From assembly GCF_900103485.1 (NCBI RefSeq), contig NZ_FNHW01000001.1, positions 531,418 to 595,417 on the forward strand: 64,000 nucleotides of DNA. Reading direction: 5' to 3'. How positions within the stretch are numbered: position 1 is the stretch's first letter; the number at the start of each line of letters is the position of its first letter. Below are positions 33,838 through 41,224 of this stretch, in pieces. The position numbers were made by a program, and so were the translations under genes. A model generated the notes under the pieces. The model saw only the letters and a program-made list of their open reading frames with translations. It did not search any database and was not told the origin of the DNA. The DNA is from Fictibacillus solisalsi (GTDB lineage: Bacteria; Bacillota; Bacilli; Bacillales; Fictibacillaceae).

Positions 33838-35174
33838 ATCCAGCCACACTTCGTGCATTGCTGGACCGGTGGGATTCCGAACAAAAGCTTCTCCGTGTAA
33901 AAAAAGAGGTGGATCCGCTTTATGAACTGGGAGCGGTACTTAACTCAAAACAGGGAAAACAGCCGTTTTATTTTGAAAACGTAAAAGGCTATCACTCGCC
34001 CATGGTCGGAGGCCTCGGGGGAGACCGCCAGCTTTTGGCTGACAGTATTGGTGTTCATGTCAACCAGCTTATTCCGAAAATCATCCAGTCGATTGTATCT
34101 CCCGTACCAACCAACCTGGTGGCATCAGCACCTGTACATGACAATGTCATTCTGGGCTCGTTCGATCTGGATACTCTTTTCCCTATCCCTACGTTTCATG
34201 AAGAAGATTCAGGATCTTATTATGTTTCAGGCATTCTTGTGGTGAAGGACCCTTCAGGCCTAAAACGTTACACGTCCATCAGAAGGATGCAGTTTCTTGG
34301 AGAGAACAAGACCAGTGTTCTTATTACTTCCCCCGAATTGCTTCATCAATTCTATGATTATGAAAAGCGGAATGAACCAATGGAGGTTGCTGTTATGTTT
34401 GGTGTTGTTCCGGCCGTGGTTCTCAGCTCACAAATTAGCACGCACTTGTACCATACTGACAAGCTTGATGTAGCGGGAGCATTGATCGGCCAGGCGCTGG
34501 ATGTGGTTCAGTGCCGGACGGTTGATCTGGAAGTTCTCGCCGAAGCCGAGATTGTGCTGGAAGGGAGGGTGCTTCCTCATGAAAGGGAGCTCGAAGGACC
34601 GTTTGGTGAGCTGGCCGGATATTATGGAACCCGTGCTTTGCAGCCTGTGATTGAGTTTTCTGCGGTTACGTACCGGGATCAGGCCATATGCCAGACGATT
34701 TTTCCATCAAGTTATGAAGAACGGCTGCCCATGGCGCTCGTACGTGAAGCCACGCTTTATAGCACGGTCAGACAGACTGTGCCCAATGTAAAAAAAGTTC
34801 ATATCACCATGGGTGGTGTTGCCAGGTTCCACGCGGTGATTCAAATTGAAAAGGTAACAGAAGGGGACGGGAAGCAAGCTGCACTTGCGGCTTTTGCCAG
34901 TGATAAGGATTTAAAGCATGTGATCGTCGTGGATGAAGATGTGGACATCTTTAACCCTGAAGATGTAGAGTGGGCGCTGGCAGTAAGGGTGCAGGCCGAC
35001 CAGGATACTTTCATTGTTCCGGGTGCAAAGGGCTCACCTCTTGAAGCCTCTCACAACCTTAGAGGGGTTTCGGCGAAGATGGGTGTGGATGCAACGGTTC
35101 CTTTGGGCAGCAAAGACGCGTTTAAGCGGACCTCGGTACCATTTGGTCCCATTGATTTAGGAGATTATCTGTAA
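33834..35174 (+). CDS. UbiD family decarboxylase
   Basis: This prenyl-FMN-dependent decarboxylase starts at ATG 33834 after GGGGGGAG. Its 446 residues include the acid pair Glu254 and Glu259 in LEGPFGEL, spaced as in known UbiD enzymes, and an Arg at 150-151 (SIRRMQF). UbiD enzymes remove carboxyl groups from aromatic or heteroaromatic acids. Here I infer 4-amino-5-imidazolecarboxylate as the substrate, giving 4-aminoimidazole. A role in ubiquinone synthesis is unlikely given the operon. Confidence 0.9.
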   Translation: MNPATLRALLDRWDSEQKLLRVKKEVDPLYELGAVLNSKQGKQPFYFENVKGYHSPMVGGLGGDRQLLADSIGVHVNQLIPKIIQSIVSPVPTNLVASAPVHDNVILGSFDLDTLFPIPTFHEEDSGSYYVSGILVVKDPSGLKRYTSIRRMQFLGENKTSVLITSPELLHQFYDYEKRNEPMEVAVMFGVVPAVVLSSQISTHLYHTDKLDVAGALIGQALDVVQCRTVDLEVLAEAEIVLEGRVLPHERELEGPFGELAGYYGTRALQPVIEFSAVTYRDQAICQTIFPSSYEERLPMALVREATLYSTVRQTVPNVKKVHITMGGVARFHAVIQIEKVTEGDGKQAALAAFASDKDLKHVIVVDEDVDIFNPEDVEWALAVRVQADQDTFIVPGAKGSPLEASHNLRGVSAKMGVDATVPLGSKDAFKRTSVPFGPIDLGDYL

Positions 35175-35192
35175 ACAGGGAGGAACGCGGGA

Positions 35193-35456
35193 TTGAATGC
35201 GATCGGCATGATTGAAACACGGGGACTGACGGCGGCTGTTGAAGCGTTGGATGCAATGGCTAAAGCAGCAAACGTTCAGTTGACCTCATTTAAAAAAGTA
35301 GGTTCAGGACTGGTTACGGTCATTATCGAGGGAGATGTGGCTGCTGTTTCGTCCGCCATTGAAGTGGGCAGGCAGGCTCACATTCAAACAGGGGGGGAGC
35401 TCATCTCATCGAATGTAATTCCACGGCCTCATTCCGAACTGGCAAAGATTTTGTAG
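35193..35456 (+). CDS. BMC-H microcompartment shell protein, GSG pore
   Basis: This 87-residue single-BMC-domain protein forms hexamers that tile the shell facets. It starts at TTG 35193 with GGGAGG upstream. The family start AIGMIETRG and EALDAMAKAANV are textbook, close to PduA and EutM. The pore loop is KKVGSGL (GSG at 37-39), as in shell proteins thought to pass small polar molecules. It is the first shell gene of the operon. Confidence 0.96.
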   Translation: MNAIGMIETRGLTAAVEALDAMAKAANVQLTSFKKVGSGLVTVIIEGDVAAVSSAIEVGRQAHIQTGGELISSNVIPRPHSELAKIL

Positions 35457-35472
35457 GGAGAGGTGGAAGCTC

Positions 35473-36345
35473 ATGTCGGAATTTATGCGTGCAATTGTTC
35501 AAGAAGTGCTGCGCCCAGCTGAACAGCCTGAACGGCCGCCAAAAAAGAAAAAAGAGCCTCCTGCAGTTCAACAAAAGCTGCACCGGCCAAACTATCAGAA
35601 TGCCATGCGGGAAAAACGGTTGAACGAGTTGAAGGGAAACCATGAGAAGATCTCAAACCCGGGTGATGAGCTTGTTTCCCGTCTGAATATCCTCACACTT
35701 GCCCAGGGAGCTGAGAGAGGAACAACGGTACCTGCAAATCATGGGACCAAAAACACCTCCGGCCAGCCTTGCGGCCGGCTGATCGGATCAGCCCCATCAG
35801 GCCTGGCAGCCTGGCTCTATTCAAATCTTCCGCATGAAAAGCTGGAATGGTTTCACCGCCCGATTTCCGCTAGAGGAGTTGCCGTTTTTTCCGCTCCTGT
35901 ATCATCTCCCGGACAGCTTGTTATCCTTCAGGAAGAATTAACCCGAACGGGGGGAGTGAAATATTTTATTCAATGGGACAAAAACGGAAAGAAAGCTTTT
36001 CTTTTGGAGCTCTTTCATAACGATTGTAACCTACTGGAAACCACTGCAGAAAACGTGTGGCAAGCTTTAAACCGTCAAACGAAAAAAAAGACTAAACTTT
36101 TTTACTTGGAGCAGCCGGGATCGTGGCTGTTGAACCAACTGGAGCTTACGGGAATCAGAGGTGCTGTTGCCATTATGGAAGGTTTCGGCCGGTATGAATC
36201 CTATTCTCTTCTTTTGCCGGTGCTTCAAGAGCTGGCGTCAATCAATATCAGGTACAAGATCGAGGAGAGCTATCTGGTTCTTTATGGCGCTCATGAACAG
36301 CTTGCCAGCTATTTACCCGGTTTATTCGGAGAAATCCAACAGTAA
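35473..36345 (+). CDS. BMC-operon protein with possible encapsulation peptide; unknown
   Basis: This 290-residue protein has no family that I recognise. Residues 1-13 (MSEFMRAIVQEVL) form a short amphipathic helix like known microcompartment encapsulation peptides, then a Pro/Lys-rich linker follows. The middle is of unknown fold. The last 60 residues read GAVAIMEGFGRYESY, then hydrophobic and beta-like text ending LVLYG; this parallels the BMC-domain order (GMIET-G ... helix ... strand) in degenerate form. It sits between the first and second shell genes with ideal ribosome site. I suggest a cargo scaffold or an altered shell-binding protein, as inference only. Confidence 0.6.
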   Translation: MSEFMRAIVQEVLRPAEQPERPPKKKKEPPAVQQKLHRPNYQNAMREKRLNELKGNHEKISNPGDELVSRLNILTLAQGAERGTTVPANHGTKNTSGQPCGRLIGSAPSGLAAWLYSNLPHEKLEWFHRPISARGVAVFSAPVSSPGQLVILQEELTRTGGVKYFIQWDKNGKKAFLLELFHNDCNLLETTAENVWQALNRQTKKKTKLFYLEQPGSWLLNQLELTGIRGAVAIMEGFGRYESYSLLLPVLQELASINIRYKIEESYLVLYGAHEQLASYLPGLFGEIQQ

Positions 36346-36357
36346 GGGGTGGGAAAT

Positions 36358-36675
36358 GTGCATGCATTGGGCATGATTGAAACGGTCGGATATTGTGCTG
36401 CTGTATCCGCAGCAGATGCCGCTGTAAAAGCGGCAGATGTTAAAATTGCCGCGATCGAAAAAGTGATTGGTGTTCAGGGGGCATTAGGCGTTACCCTTCA
36501 CCTCAGCGGAGATGTAGCCGCTGTTGCCTCAGCGGTTGATGCAGGGAAAAAGGAGGCCGAACGGGTGGGGAAAGTCATTTCAGCCCATGTCATTCCAAGC
36601 ACTCACAGCAATGTGGCCGAAAAACTCCTGTCCCGGTTTAAGCTGAATGCTGCGAAAGAAACGGAGAGGGCTTAA
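36358..36675 (+). CDS. BMC-H shell protein with extended pore loop
   Basis: This 105-residue BMC-domain protein starts at GTG 36358, eight bases after AAGGGG; GTG 36349 overlaps that site. The N-terminal LGMIETVG and the helix AADAAVKAADV are canonical. The pore loop is unusual: instead of three residues (GSG) it reads KVIGVQGALGV around residues 35-45, an insertion that should change the central pore. A C-terminal tail of about 17 residues (KLNAAKETERA at the end) is charged. It likely assembles with the other two hexamers. Confidence 0.92.
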   Translation: MHALGMIETVGYCAAVSAADAAVKAADVKIAAIEKVIGVQGALGVTLHLSGDVAAVASAVDAGKKEAERVGKVISAHVIPSTHSNVAEKLLSRFKLNAAKETERA

Positions 36676-36741
36676 ATGTCTGAAGGTAATGAGCAAAAAG
36701 CATCCACGGTGCCAATCCAAGAAAACAGGAGGAATAATAGA

Positions 36742-37020
36742 ATGGGCGAAGCGTTAGGCTTGATTGAAACAAAAGGCCTGGTCGGTGCAATTGAAGCGGC
36801 AGACGCCATGGTGAAAGCTGCCAATGTGGAAATCTGCGGGTACGAAAAGGTAGGATTCGGTCTGGTAACCGTCATGGTAAGAGGGGATGTTGGTGCGGTA
36901 AAAGCGGCTACAGATGCGGGGGCAAGTGCTGCGAGCCGTGTGGGGGAACTGGTATCGGTACATGTCATTCCCCGGCCGCACAGTGAAATTGAAAGAGCCC
37001 TGCTGTCTAAAGGAGAATAA
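36742..37020 (+). CDS. BMC-H shell protein, GFG pore
   Basis: This 92-residue BMC-domain protein starts at ATG 36742, nine bases after AGGAGG. An in-frame ATG at 36676 with a weaker site would add 22 polar residues and cannot be excluded. The sequence [17 protein letters not shown] and [12 protein letters not shown] is canonical. The pore loop is KVGFGL (GFG at 38-40), so a Phe lines the opening. Together with the other two hexamers this gives three pores of different chemistry. Confidence 0.93.
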   Translation: MGEALGLIETKGLVGAIEAADAMVKAANVEICGYEKVGFGLVTVMVRGDVGAVKAATDAGASAASRVGELVSVHVIPRPHSEIERALLSKGE

Positions 37021-37022
37021 GT

Positions 37023-37748
37023 GTGTATGGCGCCAGGCAGAGTACGGTCGTAAAGAATACCCTGCTTGAACTGCTTTTTTCGGAGGGTAAGGGAGTTCCG
37101 CGTGTCACCTCACTCTTAACCTACCATTTCACAGGGATGGAGGAAGGGTGGATGCTCCTCAGGGAAGCGGGGAAAAAGAGAATCCGGATGGAAGTCGTTG
37201 CAGAAGGAACGCTGCTGCAGCATTTTAGGATTGCCAGCCTGGCTGCTGCGTGCCGTCACGACGCCCTATATCCGGAATCCTTTTTAACAGAGGATGTGCT
37301 TTGGAGAACCGACTATATCCTGATACCAGTTCTATCATTTTCTCTAGTATCCGACCTTTTGCGGTTTAATGACCAAAGAACCTTTGTACGCTTTATTTTG
37401 CAGGCCTTGCTTAACGGTAAAAAAGTAGTTGCGCTGTCATGCGGTGCAAATCCGTTTCATCCGGTGTTTGCCAAAAAAAATCTGGACCAAGGAACCGTAC
37501 CCTTAACTGACGAGCTTTACATGCAACTGACTCAGCTTAAAAAGCTGGGCATCAAAGTAGCGGGTTCAGATAACAGCGTGCTGTCCTGGCTGGAAGAAAA
37601 GGAAAAAAACGCTGTGATTACGGAAGCGGATGTGCTGCAGGCTTCAAAAAAGGGCCAGAAATTTATCACAGTAGGGAAGCATGTAATCATTACACCGTTG
37701 GCAAGGGATGCGGCAACACAATACAAAATTTTGATTGCCAGAAAATAA
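37023..37748 (+). CDS. Flavoprotein-like protein of the BMC operon
   Basis: This 241-residue protein starts at GTG 37023 after AAGGAG. Part of it (DYILIPVLSFSLVSDLLRF and KKVVALSCGANP) resembles the flavoprotein fold shared by UbiX and phosphopantothenoylcysteine decarboxylase. The UbiX signature loops are absent. Proteins of this kind occur as accessory genes in other microcompartment loci. It could carry FMN for a redox step, or be structural. I am unsure of the family. Confidence 0.55.
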   Translation: MYGARQSTVVKNTLLELLFSEGKGVPRVTSLLTYHFTGMEEGWMLLREAGKKRIRMEVVAEGTLLQHFRIASLAAACRHDALYPESFLTEDVLWRTDYILIPVLSFSLVSDLLRFNDQRTFVRFILQALLNGKKVVALSCGANPFHPVFAKKNLDQGTVPLTDELYMQLTQLKKLGIKVAGSDNSVLSWLEEKEKNAVITEADVLQASKKGQKFITVGKHVIITPLARDAATQYKILIARK

Positions 37749-37760
37749 GGGGAAACGAAT

Positions 37761-38039
37761 ATGTACATGGGCGTCGTGATTGGAAGAGTAACAGCTACAC
37801 GAAAGGATGACAAATTGATTGGCACAAAGCTGCTGATAACACAGCCGATCGGCATGGGCGAATCCGAAAGCGGCATGCCGATCATTGCTGTAGATACAGT
37901 AGGTGCAGGTGTAGGAGAAAAGGTTCTTTATGTTACGGGTAGCATGGCGTCACGGGCGGCGGCCGATAAGGATGCGCCCATCGATGCAGCTATTGTGGGC
38001 ATCATTGACAGTCTCGATTGGGAAAGGCAGGGAGGTTAG
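37761..38039 (+). CDS. BMC-P (EutN/CcmL) pentameric vertex protein
   Basis: This 92-residue protein is the pentamer that caps the vertices of the shell. GVVIGRVTATRKDDKLIG, LLITQPIG and the C-terminal DAAIVGIIDSL are family hallmarks. AAGGGGAAAC-like sequence precedes ATG 37761. It is the only vertex gene in the window, and with three hexamers it gives a minimal complete shell set; no tandem-domain (BMC-T) shell protein is present. Confidence 0.95.
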   Translation: MYMGVVIGRVTATRKDDKLIGTKLLITQPIGMGESESGMPIIAVDTVGAGVGEKVLYVTGSMASRAAADKDAPIDAAIVGIIDSLDWERQGG

Positions 38040-38043
38040 GAAT

Positions 38044-39864
38044 ATGGACACAAAAGGTATTAAAGAAGCCATTCAATGGCGGAAACTCATTGATGTGCTG
38101 CTTGATGCCAACCAGTATGCAGACACCATTTTAAAGGGCGGCCAGTTTATTAATGTCATCACACGTGAAATTTATCCAGCCGATGTGGCCATAAAAGGAG
38201 AATATATTTTATTAGTTGGGGATTGCACAGACCTGGAAGGACCTTCAACCAAAGTGGAAGATGTGGCCGGTATGTATATCAGCCCTGGTTTTATTGATTC
38301 TCATATGCATTTTGAAAGCGCCATGCTCACAGTTACTGAATTTTCCAGGCTGTCTATTCCTACCGGAACGACAACAATTGTTGCTGATCCTCATGAAATT
38401 GGTAATGTGCTCGGAGTTCTTGGCATGCAGGAAATGGTCAAAGAAGCAAGAAACCTGCCAAACACGGTCTATTTTACCGTTCCATGTTTAACGCCGGACG
38501 CTCCGGGACTGGAAACAGCAGGAAGGGACATCGGATCAGGGGAGATGGCAGAACTGCTGAATGATCCTCTCGTACTGGGAATCGGTGAAATTCAGGGTTT
38601 CAGCAATGTCAGGCCGGTCTACCAGCACGCACCAGAACTCATTGATGACCTTCTTGCGTCTGTTTCCTACGCAAAAAGTATCAACAAGACGGTGGAGGGA
38701 AATGCACCGGCTTTGTTCGGTAAAGAGCTCGCGGCCCACATTATTAGCGGGGGAACCCACATTTCCTGCCATGAGACGACGACCAAAGAAGAAATGGTGG
38801 AAAAGCTGCGCAATGGTGTCAGTGTGTTCATGAGAGAAGGATCATCCCAGCGGAATATGGCAGAATGCATCAGGGCCATCACGGAAGAAGGAATGGATTC
38901 CCGGCGTGCGATCCTGGTATCTGATGATGTAGTACCGGAAGATCTCATGGAGATGGGCCATATGAATGACATTGTGAAAAGAACCATTGCACAGGGAATC
39001 GATCCGGTCGAGGCGATCCAGATGGTGACCATCAATGCCGCTGCCCATTTTGGGTTTAAAGACAGGGGTGTGCTTACTCCAGGGAAAAAGGCCGATATTG
39101 CCGTCATCCATGATTTGATGAACATGACAATCGATTCGGTATATCTCAAAGGAAAAAAGGCTGCACAGCAAAAGGAACTAATCATCGATCTTCCTGTTTA
39201 CCAATACCCTGAAAGTGTCAAACGCTCTGTCAAACGAAAGCCGGTAAAAATGGATGATCTGGTCATTGAGGCTTCCGGGTCCAGGGCACATGTCCGGGCC
39301 ATTAAGTTAATCCCTGACCAAAATCTAACTGGTTCGGCACAATTCCAGTTATCGGTTCGTGATGGAAAGGTCCAGCCTTGCCTTCAGCAGGATGTATTGC
39401 CGCTATTGGTTATTGAAAGGCATGGCCGATCAGGGCGTACTGGAAAAACCTTCCTTAACGGATTTCAGTTGAAACGGGGTGCAATCGCTGGAAGCGTGGC
39501 GCATGACACGCACAATATCATCGTTTGCGGCACCAATTACGAGGATATGGTAACGGCGGTGAACAGGGTAATTGCCATGAGTGGAGGTATTGCATTGATT
39601 CATGACGGACGAGTCGTTGGTGATTTGCCGCTGAACATCGGAGGATTGATGACTGACGAGATGACAGGGCAGGAAGTCAGTACCCGAATTGCTGAACTTC
39701 ACCGGCTGGCAGAGGAGGAATTAGGGTGCGGCATCCATGTTCCTTTTATGCATCTCTCTTTCCTGTCGCTGGTAACCAGCCCGGAATGGAAAATAACAGA
39801 TATGGGATTGATCGACGTGGACTCCTTTACGATCCTTCCTACTGTGTTGAAGGAGGAAGGATGA
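38044..39864 (+). CDS. Adenine deaminase-like amidohydrolase, diverged
   Basis: This 606-residue AdeC homologue starts at ATG 38044. Many AdeC features are kept: HMH in DSHMHFES, DPHEIGN and a C-terminal VAHDTHN. Sites differ from the canonical copy at 20819: GHASGI becomes GNAPAL (His to Asn), TDHECVT becomes SCHETTT and TDDKHLDD becomes SDDVVPED. These lie in substrate- or metal-binding stretches, so the substrate may differ. I infer 4-aminoimidazole, converted to 4-imidazolone and ammonia. It follows the vertex gene with a short gap and overlaps the next gene by 4 bases. Confidence 0.85.
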   Translation: MDTKGIKEAIQWRKLIDVLLDANQYADTILKGGQFINVITREIYPADVAIKGEYILLVGDCTDLEGPSTKVEDVAGMYISPGFIDSHMHFESAMLTVTEFSRLSIPTGTTTIVADPHEIGNVLGVLGMQEMVKEARNLPNTVYFTVPCLTPDAPGLETAGRDIGSGEMAELLNDPLVLGIGEIQGFSNVRPVYQHAPELIDDLLASVSYAKSINKTVEGNAPALFGKELAAHIISGGTHISCHETTTKEEMVEKLRNGVSVFMREGSSQRNMAECIRAITEEGMDSRRAILVSDDVVPEDLMEMGHMNDIVKRTIAQGIDPVEAIQMVTINAAAHFGFKDRGVLTPGKKADIAVIHDLMNMTIDSVYLKGKKAAQQKELIIDLPVYQYPESVKRSVKRKPVKMDDLVIEASGSRAHVRAIKLIPDQNLTGSAQFQLSVRDGKVQPCLQQDVLPLLVIERHGRSGRTGKTFLNGFQLKRGAIAGSVAHDTHNIIVCGTNYEDMVTAVNRVIAMSGGIALIHDGRVVGDLPLNIGGLMTDEMTGQEVSTRIAELHRLAEEELGCGIHVPFMHLSFLSLVTSPEWKITDMGLIDVDSFTILPTVLKEEG

Positions 39865-40547
39865 TGGGGGTAAAACTTGTTGACTTGTCGCAGGAGATCT
39901 ACCAGGGAATGCCTGTCTTTCCTCTTCATCAAAAAACGATGATCTTTCCCAACCTTTCTCATGAGGAAAGCATCGAAAGAATAGGTTTTCCCTTTGCTAC
40001 GAACAATCTTCTCATTAATGAGCACGGACCGACCCACAGCGACGCAACTTACGAGTATGATCCCGGTGGGAAGTATATTGACGAAATGCCGCTTGACTAT
40101 TTTTACGGACCAGCGGTTTGTCTTGATCTCTCCTCCATTCAGCCGGAAGACTATATTACGCCAGTTGAACTGGAAAATGCCCTGGACCGTTCCGGACAGC
40201 TCCTTCAAAAGGGAGATATATGCCTTCTGTATACAGGGCATTATAACCGTGCCTATGGAACAGAGGAATGGCTGACACGGTATACCGGCCTCGATTATGA
40301 AGGTGCCCGATGGCTTGCTGAAAAAGGGGTGGTAAACATCGGAATTGATGCACCGGCCATTGACAATCCGCTGGATTTGGACTACTCAGGGCACCTGATC
40401 TGCAAGGAATACGGAATTACCAATACGGAGAACCTCTGTAATCTTGACCAGGTCGCGAATATGCGGTTTCTCTATTTTGGCCTGCCACTAAGAATCCGCA
40501 AAGGAACGGGATCGCCTGTGCGGGCTGTAGCTGTTTTTATTGAATAG
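39861..40547 (+). CDS. Cyclase / kynurenine-formamidase-like hydrolase
   Basis: This metal-dependent hydrolase family includes bacterial arylformamidase. The start is ATG 39861 or the adjacent ATG 39864; AGGAGG lies just before. In about 228 residues the metal site EHGPTHSDA near residue 55 matches the HxGTHxD motif. The C-terminal VRAVAVFIE is also typical. Because arylformamidases cleave formyl amides, it could split N-formylglycine to formate and glycine; that is inference from context. Confidence 0.8.
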   Translation: MMGVKLVDLSQEIYQGMPVFPLHQKTMIFPNLSHEESIERIGFPFATNNLLINEHGPTHSDATYEYDPGGKYIDEMPLDYFYGPAVCLDLSSIQPEDYITPVELENALDRSGQLLQKGDICLLYTGHYNRAYGTEEWLTRYTGLDYEGARWLAEKGVVNIGIDAPAIDNPLDLDYSGHLICKEYGITNTENLCNLDQVANMRFLYFGLPLRIRKGTGSPVRAVAVFIE

Positions 40548-40558
40548 GAGGAGTAGCC

Positions 40559-41185
40559 ATGTCCATTCACGATACCTACCGAATTAAGGAGGAAATCTTG
40601 ATTCCGGCTTATGAGGGCAGAAGCGCTCTCATAAAAGCAGGGGAGGAGCTTGTCATTATTGATGTGGAAGGAAAGCAGGTCGGGGACTTTGTCTGCTTTT
40701 CACTTCAAGATCCGGATGAATATGTCTCGCCAGTTCATATGAGGGCCAGTTTAAGCAGTATTTCACTGAAAACAGGTGATATGCTGTACAGCAACCGCAG
40801 GCGGCCGCTCATGCAGCTTGTCCAGGATACAGTGGGCAAACATGACTTTTTCTTTCCGGCCTGTGATTATTACCGGTACAAGGTAGACTTTGGCCTTGAA
40901 GATCATCCGAATTGCCATGATAACCTAAAAGAAGCGCTGACCTATTATTCCCTTGGTCATGTACACGTGCCTGATCCGATCAACTGGTTCATGAATAATG
41001 TCCTTGATGAGAATGGAGATTACATCATCAGCGAACCGCTTTCCAAGCCTGGTGATTTTGTGAGGGTAAAAGCCCTGGAAGATGTAATTATCGCCTGCTC
41101 CACCTGTTCACAGGATCTTGCACCGGTGAACGGTTTTCGCGTCACAGAACTCAAACTTCAGATTTTGAATAAAGCACGCGCATAA
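40559..41185 (+). CDS. DUF1989 / urea carboxylase-associated family protein
   Basis: This 208-residue protein belongs to the DUF1989 family. Visible features are SNRRRPLMQLVQDTVGKHDFFF and the Cys pair CSTCSQDLAPVNG. Characterised DUF1989 pairs act as carboxyguanidine deiminases, so the fold can hydrolyse a C=N group. Here a single gene occurs, between a formamidase-like and an amidohydrolase gene. A deiminase action on N-formiminoglycine would fit. The AGGAGGAG site is strong. Confidence 0.82.
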   Translation: MSIHDTYRIKEEILIPAYEGRSALIKAGEELVIIDVEGKQVGDFVCFSLQDPDEYVSPVHMRASLSSISLKTGDMLYSNRRRPLMQLVQDTVGKHDFFFPACDYYRYKVDFGLEDHPNCHDNLKEALTYYSLGHVHVPDPINWFMNNVLDENGDYIISEPLSKPGDFVRVKALEDVIIACSTCSQDLAPVNGFRVTELKLQILNKARA

Positions 41186-41224
41186 CCAAGGAATCATGCT
41201 ATTGCCGGGATAAGGAGGAAAAGC

